64,000 nucleotides of DNA from PCPOR2b sp965220385 (GCA_965220385.1 OZ244825.1:6262001-6326000); one strand, 5' to 3'; positions 51,715 through 61,590 are shown, counted from the first letter of the stretch. Translations and numbers: made by a program. The notes: a model not told the origin generated them from the letters alone.

Positions 51715-53064
51715 ATGAGCGAACATCCACAACGTTTCATCTGGTTCTGTAGCACAGAACAGGTTGCCGAACACCCTGATTCATTGAAGAAACTCAGGGA
51801 TGAGATCGGGCTTACTACCATTATGCCGGAAAGTTCGGTGTGTCACACATCGGGGTTCCGTGCGTCGGACGAGATTGTCCAACGGGGACCGTTTGAAGAT
51901 TGGCGCTCCCGCGAGGCGTTATGGCCGAAGGCAAAAGACGGCATCTACCCACCGGTGGCAGGCACAGTGGGCGGTTTTGATGATACGCCGTTGTTGCGTG
52001 TCATTGAGGCGTGTCGTGAGGTGGGCATTGAGATTTGGGGACACCTCGGCTTATGGAGCTACGGGGGTGATGTTTATCCGGAATACGCTATGCAGGACAT
52101 CTTCGGTAAGCCGCTCGATATGCGCTACAAACAGTGGGGGATCGGCCTGTGCCCAAGCCGCAAGCGGATTAATGAGTGGACTCGCGATTGTCTGGTGGAC
52201 GTAATCAGGCGGTATGATATAGATGGGTTTGACCTAGACCATGCGCGCTATCCTGCGCCAGCCAATCTATCGGGACTTTTCGCGTGTGCCTGCGAGTCAT
52301 GTCAAGACGAAGCCCTCCGACTCGGCTATGATTTCCACTCAATGAAAGAAGGACTATTCCAACTTCATCGCGCTTTGAACCATCTGACACCGGAGCGGTT
52401 GCTCACGGGTTTGGAAGTCAATCTGAATTTCTGGGATTTTCTCTCCTATCTTGGCGACAATTACGCGGTGCTGGAGTGGCTAAAATTCCGTGCGGTCATT
52501 TTAGCGGAGCGGATGCGTGAGTTTCGAGACGCAGTTCAGCGCGCCGCCGGACCAGAGAAGGTGTTCGGTAGCGATGTATTTCCTCCCTCTATCGCGCTCT
52601 TGGGCGGACATCTCTACGCCGAATGGGAAGCTGCGACGGATTATCTCACCGGCGGAAGTTCGTTTGGCGGCGTCGTTGGATGGGCGACAACGGTGACCAA
52701 CCTAGCAACTGAGTGGGCATCGGGGTTATGTCAAATTGTGCCCGGCTTGCACGAGGGGATAGCACTCCAAACGATTTATCAGATGTTTGGGTATGGCGAT
52801 CTCGCACTACCGCTTTCAATAGCGGGGATTCAGGAGGAATCTCTGCCTCTATCGGAGATGTACCGCCGCGAGGTGACAAAACTGAAGGGACTGACCAGTG
52901 GTAAGATACCGCTCTATCCACCGGTGTCTGCTTCTGGGGATCCAGAGTTGGTGCGGCAGCTCTGCACCGCTGTTGTCGACCATGAATGCGATGGTGCCCT
53001 GTTTACGCTGAATCCGGAAGGGGACGAGAACCTCAAGGTAATTCGGGAGGTCTTCAACCGATAA
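51715..53064 (+). CDS. Putative TIM-barrel glycoside hydrolase-like protein
   Basis: 449 residues. It contains an FDLDHARYPAPANL segment (about 174-187) and a WGHLGLWSYGGDVYPEYA segment (about 107-124), in the manner of uncharacterised TIM-barrel glycosidase-like proteins with an Asp-rich strand 4. A cysteine pair CACESC follows the Asp motif. No signal peptide. The catalytic residues are not certain. Its position in a cluster with sialidase-like proteins suggests a role in glycan or sugar handling. Confidence 0.55.
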   Translation: MSEHPQRFIWFCSTEQVAEHPDSLKKLRDEIGLTTIMPESSVCHTSGFRASDEIVQRGPFEDWRSREALWPKAKDGIYPPVAGTVGGFDDTPLLRVIEACREVGIEIWGHLGLWSYGGDVYPEYAMQDIFGKPLDMRYKQWGIGLCPSRKRINEWTRDCLVDVIRRYDIDGFDLDHARYPAPANLSGLFACACESCQDEALRLGYDFHSMKEGLFQLHRALNHLTPERLLTGLEVNLNFWDFLSYLGDNYAVLEWLKFRAVILAERMREFRDAVQRAAGPEKVFGSDVFPPSIALLGGHLYAEWEAATDYLTGGSSFGGVVGWATTVTNLATEWASGLCQIVPGLHEGIALQTIYQMFGYGDLALPLSIAGIQEESLPLSEMYRREVTKLKGLTSGKIPLYPPVSASGDPELVRQLCTAVVDHECDGALFTLNPEGDENLKVIREVFNR

Positions 53065-53132
53065 CGTGCCTCACTGACAGAAAGCAGTATTGCCTCCGGT
53101 TTCCATGCCTAAACTTTTGGGGAGTCAAGTCA

Positions 53133-54176
53133 ATGAACGAAACAGATCAGAACCTCTGGACAGATTCGCGTTGTACCACCTTTTCAGCCGACAGGTTCGG
53201 ACCGTTTATTAAACTCGCTGACGGAAGGATCTTGACGATCGAAGATAATGCGGCCGTTATCAGCTCGGACGAAGGCGAGACTTGGTCCGCACCGCGTCCG
53301 ATATATGACGGGGCAGGCCCCGGCAAGCCGAGTAGCAGTGGGGTGATGGTTCGAACAGACGCGGGTGTTATTGTTTTCGTCTACATGGATATGGACGGTT
53401 TCAAGTGGGCTTGGGACGACGACCTTCACCAAGCTGTCGAAGATGTTAGTCTCAATGTGTGGGCGATTCGCAGTGAGGACGAGGGATTAACCTGGTCCGG
53501 ACGACAGCAGATCTTCGAGGGTTACTGCGGGGCACTGATCCACATGATTCAGACCTCCACAGGTGAAATTGTTGTGCCGATTCAGCGGTTGTTGCGCGAT
53601 CCAGACCGACACGGCATTTGCGTCTATGTCTCTGCCGATAACGGCGAGACTTGGCGACACAGCAATATCATTGATCTCGGTGGACATGGTCACCACGACG
53701 GTGCAATGGAGCCGACGCTGGTCGAACTGTCTGATGGCCGATTGTGGTTACTGATACGCACAAATCTCGGGAAATTTTGGTCGGCATATTCGTCGGACAA
53801 AGGTTTGTCGTGGCGCGTGTTGGAACCGACCGATATCGACGCGAGCAGCGCACCGGCGGCGATGGTTCGTCTAGCCAGCGGTCGATTGGCGTTGGTGTGG
53901 AACCGCTTTTATCCTGAAGGCACGACAAGCTATCCGCTCCGCGGCGGTGATAACAACTTGTCCTCGGTAGCGACAAGTTGGCATCGCGAAGAGGTGTCGA
54001 TCGCGTTTTCGGATGATGACGGTGAGACTTGGTCTGAGCCGGTCGTTATCCTACGCATGAAGGACAGAGGTCCATCGTATCCGCATATTTTTGAACCCAA
54101 CCCCGGCGAACTTTGGGTGACGACGCAGTTCAGGGATAAAACTGCCATGCGCTTGCAGGAATCTGATTTTGTGTAA
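53133..54176 (+). CDS. Sialidase-like (BNR/Asp-box) protein 1
   Basis: 347 residues from ATG 53133, preceded by GGGGAG; a longer in-frame extension overlaps the upstream gene and is rejected. Five Asp boxes are visible: SSDEGETWSAP, SEDEGLTWSGR, SADNGETWRH, SSDKGLSWRV and SDDDGETWSEP, defining a six-bladed propeller. Arg residues of the sialidase triad are not confirmed, and similar folds occur in non-sialidase enzymes. No signal peptide. A paralogous gene follows 77 bases later after a GGGGC/GCCCC hairpin (54206-54223). Confidence 0.82.
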   Translation: MNETDQNLWTDSRCTTFSADRFGPFIKLADGRILTIEDNAAVISSDEGETWSAPRPIYDGAGPGKPSSSGVMVRTDAGVIVFVYMDMDGFKWAWDDDLHQAVEDVSLNVWAIRSEDEGLTWSGRQQIFEGYCGALIHMIQTSTGEIVVPIQRLLRDPDRHGICVYVSADNGETWRHSNIIDLGGHGHHDGAMEPTLVELSDGRLWLLIRTNLGKFWSAYSSDKGLSWRVLEPTDIDASSAPAAMVRLASGRLALVWNRFYPEGTTSYPLRGGDNNLSSVATSWHREEVSIAFSDDDGETWSEPVVILRMKDRGPSYPHIFEPNPGELWVTTQFRDKTAMRLQESDFV

Positions 54177-54253
54177 TGTTGCGCTATTATAGATTGAAAC
54201 AAGGTTGGGGCTGACAGGCCCCAGTCAAATCCCTTTAGCTGAGGTAAGAGTTG

Positions 54254-55243
54254 ATGAACAGAAATAGCACCGATGAACCGACGCGCATCGCCGATGTGAT
54301 CGGCGGGCACATCCATCCGGCAATCTGTGTCACGCAGAGTGGGACGCTGCTTGCCGTCTACAATAAAGAGGGCGGCGGCGGGAAAGAACTTCTGTTAAGC
54401 CGCTCTAACGACGACGGTGTGACGTGGAGCGGTTCAGCACCCATCCCCGCAATCCGTAACTGCTCAATCTATCCCGGATCGCTAGCGACTTTGAGCGATG
54501 GGAGGATTCTGCTGAATTGGTCCTGTTATCACAAAACGGAGGACCGGCTCTGGCGGGTGCCCCAGTTTTCGATCAGCCCCGACGAGGGCGAAACATGGTC
54601 CGAATCGCGGGATTATCCCATCACCGACCATACGAACTACACCTGTATGCGCCATGCCCCGGTCGAATGGTCAACCGATGCGTGGGTGTGCCCGTTCTAT
54701 GATAGGACCGTGCTATATGATATGGGAGCAGACCGGATAACCTCCTTTGGAGATGGACGTAATCACGGCATGGTGCCGATTGTGCGTACAGCCACAGGCA
54801 CGCTGATCAGCGGTGCGCCGCAGACGGTTGCTCCCGTGCCCGTTGGTGTGCCGGGAAATATGGTCAGAGGACTTCGTTCAACGGATGATGGGAACAGGTG
54901 GCACGCGTTGAATGTCTTTCCGCACTTTGGTGTTGCCGGATATGACCTGACCGTGTTGACGAACGGCTGGATCGCCTTAACCTACATCGTCTACGGCGTT
55001 GGCGTTGATGGCGAGTTTAGCTACGAACTGGTCATATCCCGTGATGATGGAGCAACGTGGGACTTCGATAACGCGATTGAAGTCCACAATCCGGGCAGAC
55101 GTATCATGGGACGGGGGTGGCCCCGCACGGTACAGATTGACGCTGAGACCCTTGGCACCCTTTTTTACGACCTTGATCAAGACCAGCCCGGCGGCCCGGG
55201 AGTGTTCTTTGTTCGGATACCGTTGACACGATTGGGTGGCTGA
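54254..55243 (+). CDS. Sialidase-like (BNR/Asp-box) protein 2
   Basis: 329 residues (ATG 54254; a TTG at 54251 is also possible). Asp boxes: SNDDGVTWSGS, SPDEGETWSES, STDDGNRWHAL and SRDDGATWDFD. The N-terminal GGHIHPAICVTQSGTLLAV is typical of bacterial sialidase-like proteins of the exo-alpha-sialidase group. Low similarity to the upstream copy indicates an old duplication or separate acquisition. No signal peptide; substrate unknown. Confidence 0.82.
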   Translation: MNRNSTDEPTRIADVIGGHIHPAICVTQSGTLLAVYNKEGGGGKELLLSRSNDDGVTWSGSAPIPAIRNCSIYPGSLATLSDGRILLNWSCYHKTEDRLWRVPQFSISPDEGETWSESRDYPITDHTNYTCMRHAPVEWSTDAWVCPFYDRTVLYDMGADRITSFGDGRNHGMVPIVRTATGTLISGAPQTVAPVPVGVPGNMVRGLRSTDDGNRWHALNVFPHFGVAGYDLTVLTNGWIALTYIVYGVGVDGEFSYELVISRDDGATWDFDNAIEVHNPGRRIMGRGWPRTVQIDAETLGTLFYDLDQDQPGGPGVFFVRIPLTRLGG

Positions 55244-55274
55244 GGCACAATGTTCAAACCTCGGAAGATTTTTC

Positions 55275-56729
55275 ATGTCTACTAACCACTCTTGGACGCG
55301 GTTCATCTTCATCTTAGTCGATGGCTCACCCTATCAAGTCTTTAACGATTTAGTCCAAGATGGCACCCTCCCAAACATCAAGCAGTATGTGATAGATCGT
55401 GGCGTGCTCAAAAAGGCCGTTACCGCATTTCCATCGACAACGGGTCCTGCCTTCATCCCATTTTTTACGGGGCGTTTTCCGGGACCGGCGAATATTCCGG
55501 GTATCCGCTGGCTATCTAAAAAGGAGTTCCAAAACCCGCACCGATTCCGCAGTCCTGCGATATGCAGTTACATGGGACGGGAGGCGCTCTCTTTTCCTGC
55601 ACATCTACCGGACAGTCCAACCCTGTTCGATCTCTTTTCACCTGTGAATAATATCTACAATCTATTGACGCGCGGTTGCCCCCCGTCCGGCAATTTAACC
55701 CGTTGGGTCAAACCGCTGGCATACACCTACGCCCATTTTTCTGAGAGGTGGAAGTTTGTGAATGCCATCGCCTCCCGGAAGTTAATGAAGGCTGTCAAAG
55801 GGAACGCTGAGTTCGTGATGTGTCTCTTCCCCGGAGTAGACACCTTTTCGCATCTGTCGCACACACGATCGCCCGATGTTCTTGACACCTATCGAGAGGT
55901 TGATAGAACCGTCGGTGAAGTCTGCCGGATCTTGCAGGAATCGAAAGAATTCGACAATACCCTGATCATGATAACAAGCGATCACGGCATGAGCAACACG
56001 CACACGCATATTGACCTTCCGCGTCATTTGGATAGCCTGGGTTGGCGGTGCCTCCACTACCCGCTGCTCTGGCGACGACACGCTCGATCCGCCAGCATGG
56101 TTTCAGGGAACGGGATGGCACACCTCTATTTTAAGGGAGGGGAAGGTGATAAAGGAAAATCCGCGTCTAAGCATCAGAAAGGTTGGGGTGCGCGCCTCTC
56201 TTTTGAAAAACTCAGTCGGATGGGGATCGTCGAGCCGCTGCTGGAAATTGAGGGACTGGCTTTTGTTGCGGGTCAGAGCGAGGAGGGAGCTATCGTCGTA
56301 CAGGACAGAAACGGAATTGGGAAAATCACCTGCGAAGCCGAAACTTTTTCATATCAGTTTCATGGGGCAGATCCGTTGGGGTACGGCACCTTCTATCAAG
56401 ACCTGTCTTCCCGTGATGCGCTCATTCAGACCTACGATTCCGAGTATCCGGATGGGCTGGTTCAGCTCTGGCAAATTTTTCAAGGGAACAGAACGGGCGA
56501 TCTGGTTTTAAGTGCCGACCCCGGCTACGACTTACGCGCCCGTTACGAATACCCCGAACACCACGCGACCCACGGTGCGCTCAATGCCGAGCAGATGTTC
56601 GTGCCGCTTGCAATCAATCTGCCCATCGAAACCGAGTTTATCCGTACTGTTGACCTGTTTCCGACCATTCTAAGTCAGTTTGAACGATCCGTGGATCCGG
56701 CTCAAATTGATGGACGAGTTTTTCGCTAA
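55275..56729 (+). CDS. Type I phosphodiesterase/nucleotide pyrophosphatase (alkaline phosphatase superfamily)
   Basis: 484 residues from ATG 55275; a GTG at 55236 in frame overlaps the sialidase gene end. Metal site: Asp in FILVDGSPYQVF, nucleophile Thr in PSTTGPAF, Asp and His in PGVDTFSHLSH, Asp and His in ITSDHGMSNTHTH, and the last His in EHHATHGAL. All the expected ligands are present, so an active phosphodiesterase or phosphatase is predicted. Its stop overlaps, tail to tail, the stop of the minus-strand desulfhydrase gene (CTAA at 56726-56729). Confidence 0.85.
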   Translation: MSTNHSWTRFIFILVDGSPYQVFNDLVQDGTLPNIKQYVIDRGVLKKAVTAFPSTTGPAFIPFFTGRFPGPANIPGIRWLSKKEFQNPHRFRSPAICSYMGREALSFPAHLPDSPTLFDLFSPVNNIYNLLTRGCPPSGNLTRWVKPLAYTYAHFSERWKFVNAIASRKLMKAVKGNAEFVMCLFPGVDTFSHLSHTRSPDVLDTYREVDRTVGEVCRILQESKEFDNTLIMITSDHGMSNTHTHIDLPRHLDSLGWRCLHYPLLWRRHARSASMVSGNGMAHLYFKGGEGDKGKSASKHQKGWGARLSFEKLSRMGIVEPLLEIEGLAFVAGQSEEGAIVVQDRNGIGKITCEAETFSYQFHGADPLGYGTFYQDLSSRDALIQTYDSEYPDGLVQLWQIFQGNRTGDLVLSADPGYDLRARYEYPEHHATHGALNAEQMFVPLAINLPIETEFIRTVDLFPTILSQFERSVDPAQIDGRVFR

Positions 56730-57748
56730 ACTAACTCTTCATTGTACGCAAACAGTGCTGGTGTGCCGCCGGTATGCAGGAAAATTACTGTTTCCTCGGA
56801 GGAGATACGCCCCGTTTGGATGTGGTCAATCAAGCCTGAAAGTGCTTTGCTTGTGTAGGAGGGGTCGAGGAAGATTCCTTCTGTCTGCGCCATAAGTTTC
56901 AAGGCATCGACACATTCGGGGGTCAGGCTGCCGTAATCCTCTCCAACATAATCGGCGGAGTTCCGCACATCGTCATCGGTGATATCGACATCAAGCCCCA
57001 AAATCGCCGCCGCATCGTTTGCAGCGATTCGGATGCGTTCTATTCGATCGGGCCAACCAATCGGTGCAATTCCGAAAGGTTTCAATTTCATTCCCAACGC
57101 CTTTGTTCCGAGAATCAATCCGCCCTGCGTTCCGCCCGCCGAAGCCGCGTAGATCCAATCCGCATCAATTCCCATCGCCTCCTGTTGTTCGTGGATTTCG
57201 GCGATACACCACGAAAAGGCGACGGCAGCGAGTGCCGTTGATCTGGGCGCGGCGAGGACGTGAGGTTTAAGGCCCTTCTCCTTCAATTCATCGGCGAGGG
57301 CATATTTGATTGCGTCGAGTTCGGCTCCCATAGATGCATCAACAAATTCCACATCCGCACCAGCCAAATCGTCTAACAGTACGTTTCCTTGTCTCACGCT
57401 TTTGCTGTCGCGGGAGAGCCGAAGGTAGCATTTCAGTCCCAACTTCGCCGAAGCAGCGGCCGCTTGCCGACAATGGTTCGATTGTGAGGCAGCACCTTGA
57501 ATGATAGTGTCCGCGCCCTGATGTACGCCGTCGCCGATCGTGAAGGTCAATTGACGCACCTTGTTCCCGCCAAACGCAAGCCCTGAACAATCCTCACGCT
57601 TAATCAGGATACGGGGACCGCCCAACGCCTCTGACAAGCGTGGACATTCTTCCAAGGGGGTTGGGAAATGTCCGAGATCGACCTGTGGGAGTTGGTCTAT
57701 TTTCTTACAAAGTTGTTCTCTTGTAACGACAGCATTTGGTGAACTCAT
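56726..57748 (-). CDS. D-cysteine desulfhydrase/ACC deaminase family PLP enzyme
   Basis: 340 residues, PLP fold-type II. KREDCSGLAFGGNKVRQLTF contains the Schiff-base Lys (about residue 62) and the substrate-binding block SNHCRQAAAASAKLG; YAASAGGTQGGLILG is the phosphate-binding loop. Predicted conversion of D-cysteine or a related D-amino acid to pyruvate and ammonia. Its start overlaps the stop of the 130-residue gene by 4 bases, so it is the last gene of a four-gene minus-strand operon. Confidence 0.85.
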   Translation of the reverse strand: MSSPNAVVTREQLCKKIDQLPQVDLGHFPTPLEECPRLSEALGGPRILIKREDCSGLAFGGNKVRQLTFTIGDGVHQGADTIIQGAASQSNHCRQAAAASAKLGLKCYLRLSRDSKSVRQGNVLLDDLAGADVEFVDASMGAELDAIKYALADELKEKGLKPHVLAAPRSTALAAVAFSWCIAEIHEQQEAMGIDADWIYAASAGGTQGGLILGTKALGMKLKPFGIAPIGWPDRIERIRIAANDAAAILGLDVDITDDDVRNSADYVGEDYGSLTPECVDALKLMAQTEGIFLDPSYTSKALSGLIDHIQTGRISSEETVIFLHTGGTPALFAYNEELV

Positions 57749-58137
57749 GAATTCTCCTTTTCACCCAGCAGTTCTTTCAGTAGATTGGTCAACTCTTCAT
57801 TCTCCGATGATAACTCAAATACGCGTTTTATTTTATCTTCACGGCTAGTCTCGTCCCCACTTTCTGGTTCCCAGACAACCTCAAATTGCCGGGGGTTGAG
57901 ACGATCATAGTTGACTTTGACGATGGTAAGGGGATAGTTATCCGGCACCAGTATAATCCAGTCGACAGTCTCGCCCCGATCCGAATATTGCCGATCCGTT
58001 GTCAGCCGCCGGTCGTTGTGGGGTACTTCCCGCTTGATCCACTGTTTGCGCCCAAACGAATCGGTCTCATAATATCCCACTTCCAGCCAACTGCGCCCCG
58101 CCCCGTTGGGTTTGGTTGTAACATTAATCTGTGGCAT
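57745..58137 (-). CDS. Hypothetical protein in the desulfhydrase operon
   Basis: 130 residues, no family recognised. Beta-rich first half (RSWLEVGYYETDSFGRKQWI), WIILVPDNYPLTIVKVNYD near the middle and a charged helical tail (ELSSENEELTNLLKELL). The 4-base overlap with the next gene (ATGA) supports it being real and translationally coupled. Confidence 0.7.
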   Translation of the reverse strand: MPQINVTTKPNGAGRSWLEVGYYETDSFGRKQWIKREVPHNDRRLTTDRQYSDRGETVDWIILVPDNYPLTIVKVNYDRLNPRQFEVVWEPESGDETSREDKIKRVFELSSENEELTNLLKELLGEKENS

Positions 58138-58157
58138 GGTTGCTTTCCCCTTCCTGC

Positions 58158-59171
58158 TCAGTTCCTTCTGATTTGAACGGATGCCCCCTGTTCGTGGCTA
58201 TCGGCGATCGCTTGACAGATCCGCATCACCTCACAAGCATCATCGAGGCTCGCACGGGGTTGCCTCCGAGTGAGGATTGACTGGGCGAAATGCTCCATCT
58301 CTTCAAGGTACCCGGGGCGTCCGTAGCCGCGATAGTGCGTGCCCTGATTCCATTCCTGCGTTGGGAAATCCCGATAACCGCCGACACCCCGCCACGCATC
58401 TGGTTTGACATATTGAACCTGCTGCATATTGTGCACGTGAACTGAATGCCCACCGTCGCCGGCGGCCATTATTGATGTCTCTAACGCTGGAGACCCTGCA
58501 ACCATGTTCAGTGTGCCGACGGCACCGTTATCAAACTGTAGGGAGACCGCAAACGCCATTCTGCCCTCCGCACCAAAATTTTCAAAGGCGCGTAGCCTCG
58601 TTACGTCACCCATTAGATATCGCATGCAATCTACGATATGAACGCCCTGATCCAACAGATATGCCCACTCCAACGTCTCGTGTGCACCCCTTGGGCTCGG
58701 TGCCAAGTAGCGTCCCTCAAACAGGAGGGGCTCTCCAAATGCTGCTTGCGTGACGATTCGTCTTGCCATTCGATGTGCTGGCGCATGGCGCCACATCGTC
58801 GCGACCATTCCGAATTTTCCCGTTCTCGTCGAAGTTTCGGAGAGCCGTTTGGCATCTTCTACATTGATTGCAGGTGGTTTTTCGATGAACACGTGCTTTC
58901 CGAGTTCCATACAAGCAATCGCCATGTCGGTATGCATGGTTTTGGGATGTCCAACAATTGCAACGACATCCAGATCTTCTGTCTCAATCATCGTCCGATA
59001 ATCTGTGTACCACTGCTTGGCGCCGAAGCGTTGGGCACTGCTCTCAGCTTTCGCAGCGGATATATCGCATGTTGCGACGAAATCAATTTCGGGAACCAAT
59101 CGAATACACGGTTGCAGATTCCGGGTCGCATGCGCACCACAACCGATAAAACCCAATTTAATCTGTGCCAT
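58158..59171 (-). CDS. Gfo/Idh/MocA family oxidoreductase
   Basis: 337 residues: GFIGCGAHATRNLQPCI (GxGxxA/G Rossmann), acidic CDISAAKAE, EKPPAINVEDAKRLSE (EKP, about 93-108) and a catalytic-domain His in the DQGVHIVDCMRYL stretch. Sugar or inositol oxidoreductase of unknown substrate. Placed between another Gfo/Idh gene (39 bases) and a small hypothetical gene (21 bases), all minus strand. Confidence 0.88.
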   Translation of the reverse strand: MAQIKLGFIGCGAHATRNLQPCIRLVPEIDFVATCDISAAKAESSAQRFGAKQWYTDYRTMIETEDLDVVAIVGHPKTMHTDMAIACMELGKHVFIEKPPAINVEDAKRLSETSTRTGKFGMVATMWRHAPAHRMARRIVTQAAFGEPLLFEGRYLAPSPRGAHETLEWAYLLDQGVHIVDCMRYLMGDVTRLRAFENFGAEGRMAFAVSLQFDNGAVGTLNMVAGSPALETSIMAAGDGGHSVHVHNMQQVQYVKPDAWRGVGGYRDFPTQEWNQGTHYRGYGRPGYLEEMEHFAQSILTRRQPRASLDDACEVMRICQAIADSHEQGASVQIRRN

Positions 59172-59209
59172 GACAATCCACCTATATCTTCAAGTGCCTT
59201 TCCTCTCGG

Positions 59210-60115
59210 TCATTCCACAGTGTAGTCCAACGCCGTTTTCGCTCCATCGTTTGCCGCGGATTTTGCTGCTGCTTCGATAAAGGCAACAATTTCTATACTT
59301 TCAGAGATGTCGATTGGTGGTTTTCCGGTCTCGAACATCTGAACGATCTGTTTGAGAAGCTCACGGTAGATGTAGCTTGCATTTATCGAGGTCCGCACAA
59401 TAGAATTTTCACAATATGCGGTGAATCCGTATCCCGGTGTTCCCTTTCGGATGCCGCGCATCGTCCCAATCCGTCCATCTTTCCAACACCCGGTTACGAC
59501 GTCCACATCGTCGTTTGAGGCGGACCAAACTGCTTCGCACCCAGGTCCCATCAACGCGTATAGGGTTTCCACGCCGTGCAGACCGTAGTGGAACAGCCCT
59601 GGATTGCGTGGGTGCAGCGGTGCTGGCGAGCTAACCTCTGCTCCGAGAATCTTTCCGGTCTCGTTCTCTTTGCCCTTCATCTCGACAACTTCTAAGCCGT
59701 AACGCAACGAGGAACATGTGAAAATTGGGACACCATTTGATTGAGCGAGCGCTGCCAATTCCTTTGCTTGCGCCAAGTCGCAGGTCAGGGGTTTATCCAC
59801 GAATGCGGGCAAACCTGCTTCCAGAAATGGCACCGCCCGTTCATAGTGGAAACTGCCCTCAACCGACTCGATGAGCACGGCATCAATCTGCCCAATCATC
59901 TCCTCCGGTGTGTCTACCAACGGCACGCCGTATTCCTGCATCTGCTTCGTATAGCCGGGGATGCGTTCAGGGGATAGTAGCGATTCCCCCGGACAACCAA
60001 CAACAACCTTTGCTCCATCTACCCACTGCTCTTGGTCTATATCAATATGGTTGAGTCGTTTCGTAAATTCAACTACATGGGACGTATCAAAATCAACAAT
60101 TCCGAGCCGGATCAT
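59210..60115 (-). CDS. Gfo/Idh/MocA family oxidoreductase (second in operon)
   Basis: 301 residues with a Gfo/Idh layout but a divergent N-terminus (LGIVDFDTSHVVEFTKRL) in place of GxGxxG, so cofactor binding is altered or the protein is a non-catalytic relative. The FVDKPLTCDLAQAKEL motif (DKP) and LHPRNPGLFHYGLHGVET (His) are retained. First gene of the four-gene minus-strand operon; a tnpB element lies just upstream. Confidence 0.8.
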   Translation of the reverse strand: MIRLGIVDFDTSHVVEFTKRLNHIDIDQEQWVDGAKVVVGCPGESLLSPERIPGYTKQMQEYGVPLVDTPEEMIGQIDAVLIESVEGSFHYERAVPFLEAGLPAFVDKPLTCDLAQAKELAALAQSNGVPIFTCSSLRYGLEVVEMKGKENETGKILGAEVSSPAPLHPRNPGLFHYGLHGVETLYALMGPGCEAVWSASNDDVDVVTGCWKDGRIGTMRGIRKGTPGYGFTAYCENSIVRTSINASYIYRELLKQIVQMFETGKPPIDISESIEIVAFIEAAAKSAANDGAKTALDYTVE

Positions 60116-60195
60116 CTATTCCTCCAAGCCGCACTTTTAATTTTTTGGCGACTGATGTTAATTTTCTCAAAAGAAATTTTATGGACAATCATAAC

Positions 60196-61590
60196 AGTCA
60201 GTTACCCCGCCCTAAAGGGCGAGGCTTGTTTGAAACAGCCGCCCCACAGGTCTTACAAGGTTCTGCGCTTCTATCCCTTTCGGGGGGTTCGGGGGTGTTG
60301 GTTACCACCGCACCTCCACGCAAGGCTACAGTAGCCTTTTTGATGTTTATGGCAGCATTGTGGTCACGGTCAATTACCAGTCCACAATGGGGGCAATCGT
60401 GAGTCCGTACCGACAACGATTTAGGAACAATTGAATCACACCCGGAACATTTCTGACTCGTGTGCTTGGGATTCACTTTCGTCAACGTCAAGCCAGCGTT
60501 TGCAGCTTTGCTTTGAAGTATCAATCGAAAGCGCCCCCAACCCGCATCGGATATGCTCTTGGATAGGTAGTGATTCTGTACCATGTTCTTAATCTTCAAG
60601 TTCTCAACAGCGACTTCCTCACCTTGTGAGAAAAGCCAATGGGCTGTCTTGTAGTGGAAGTCTCGTCGTTGATTGGCAATATGTTCGTGTATCTTAGCGA
60701 CATGCTCTCGTTGTCTTTTGTATCGGCGGCTCCCTTTTCTCCGACGGGACAGTATCCGTTGGGCTACCCCAAGTTTGTTCTCAGATTCACGGAAGTGGCG
60801 AGGATTTGGAACTTTCTCTCCATCGGAAGTGGTCAAAAACGATTCGAGTCCAACATCAACACCGATTGTTGTTTGAATCGGAACCTCAACCGGGTCTGGA
60901 ATTTCAACGACTATTGACACATACCAACCGCTTGCTTTGCGATGAATGGTCAGATTTTTAATCTTCCCATCAGGGAGGGGACGGTGATAGCGGATAGCAA
61001 TATGCCCGATTTTCGGCACAACTATTCGTGCCATCCGCTTGCGGATAGTGCGTATCAGTTGCTTTGATAGGTGGCTAACAGTCATCGACCGATACCGACC
61101 TGCCCCCTTGAAGCGTGGGAACCCTGGTTCATCACCCGTCTTAACACGGCGGAAAAAGGCTTGATACGCTTTATCCAAACGGCGCAGGGTATCTTGCAAG
61201 ACATCGCTGTGGAGTGAAGCAAACTGAGCCGATTCTTGTCTCAACTCTGGCAACGCATTTGCCTGAGTCACCCAGGAAATGGATTCACCTGTTTCTTGGT
61301 ATGCCTCCTTACGCCATGCAAGGGCTTGATTGTAGAGGTTGCGTAACACTTCAACCATACGGTGAGGGTTTGCGCTTGCTTAAATGTGGGATAGGCTCTG
61401 TATTCAAACGTCTTTTTCATTGGGGTTTTGGTTTTCTGGCTTTCGATTTCCGGTGCTAACCGATGTAGGCGACACCGCCGTGCGACGGTGTAGAACTCCC
61501 CTACGAAAGCTATAAGGATTATAACATATTCATGGTATCTTTTCAAAAAAGAGCGTAGTTTCCTCTCCGCTCTAAAGAACGGGGTTTCCA
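60196..61590 (-). mobile_element. IS605-type element carrying only tnpB
   Basis: Approximate extent. One end is the hairpin CCCCGCCC-TAAA-GGGCGAGG (60205-60224), the other CCGCTCTAAAGAACGGGG (61567-61584); the two are imperfect inverted relatives. Inside is a single tnpB gene, with no tnpA transposase. The hairpin at 60205-60224 overlaps the tnpB 3' end, as in elements whose tnpB end encodes an omega-RNA. Exact ends are inferred. Confidence 0.6.
60198..61420 (-). pseudogene. tnpB: TnpB RNA-guided nuclease, one-base frameshift near its N-terminus
   Basis: Read through one frameshift the product is about 407 residues. The first part, from ATG 61420, is MKKTFEYRAYPTFKQAQTL; near 61358-61362 one base (a G before GAAGTG) appears to be missing and the frame changes to EVLRNLYNQALAWRKEAY, which then continues to the stop at 60198. 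Catalytic RuvC residues are intact: Asp in GVDVGLESF, Glu in VAVENLKIK, Asp in DRDHNAAINI; the zinc ribbon has CSGCDSIV and CPHCGLV. As given, only a start at Met 61358 (386 residues, lacking the first strand) could be made. A sequencing error cannot be excluded. Confidence 0.75.
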
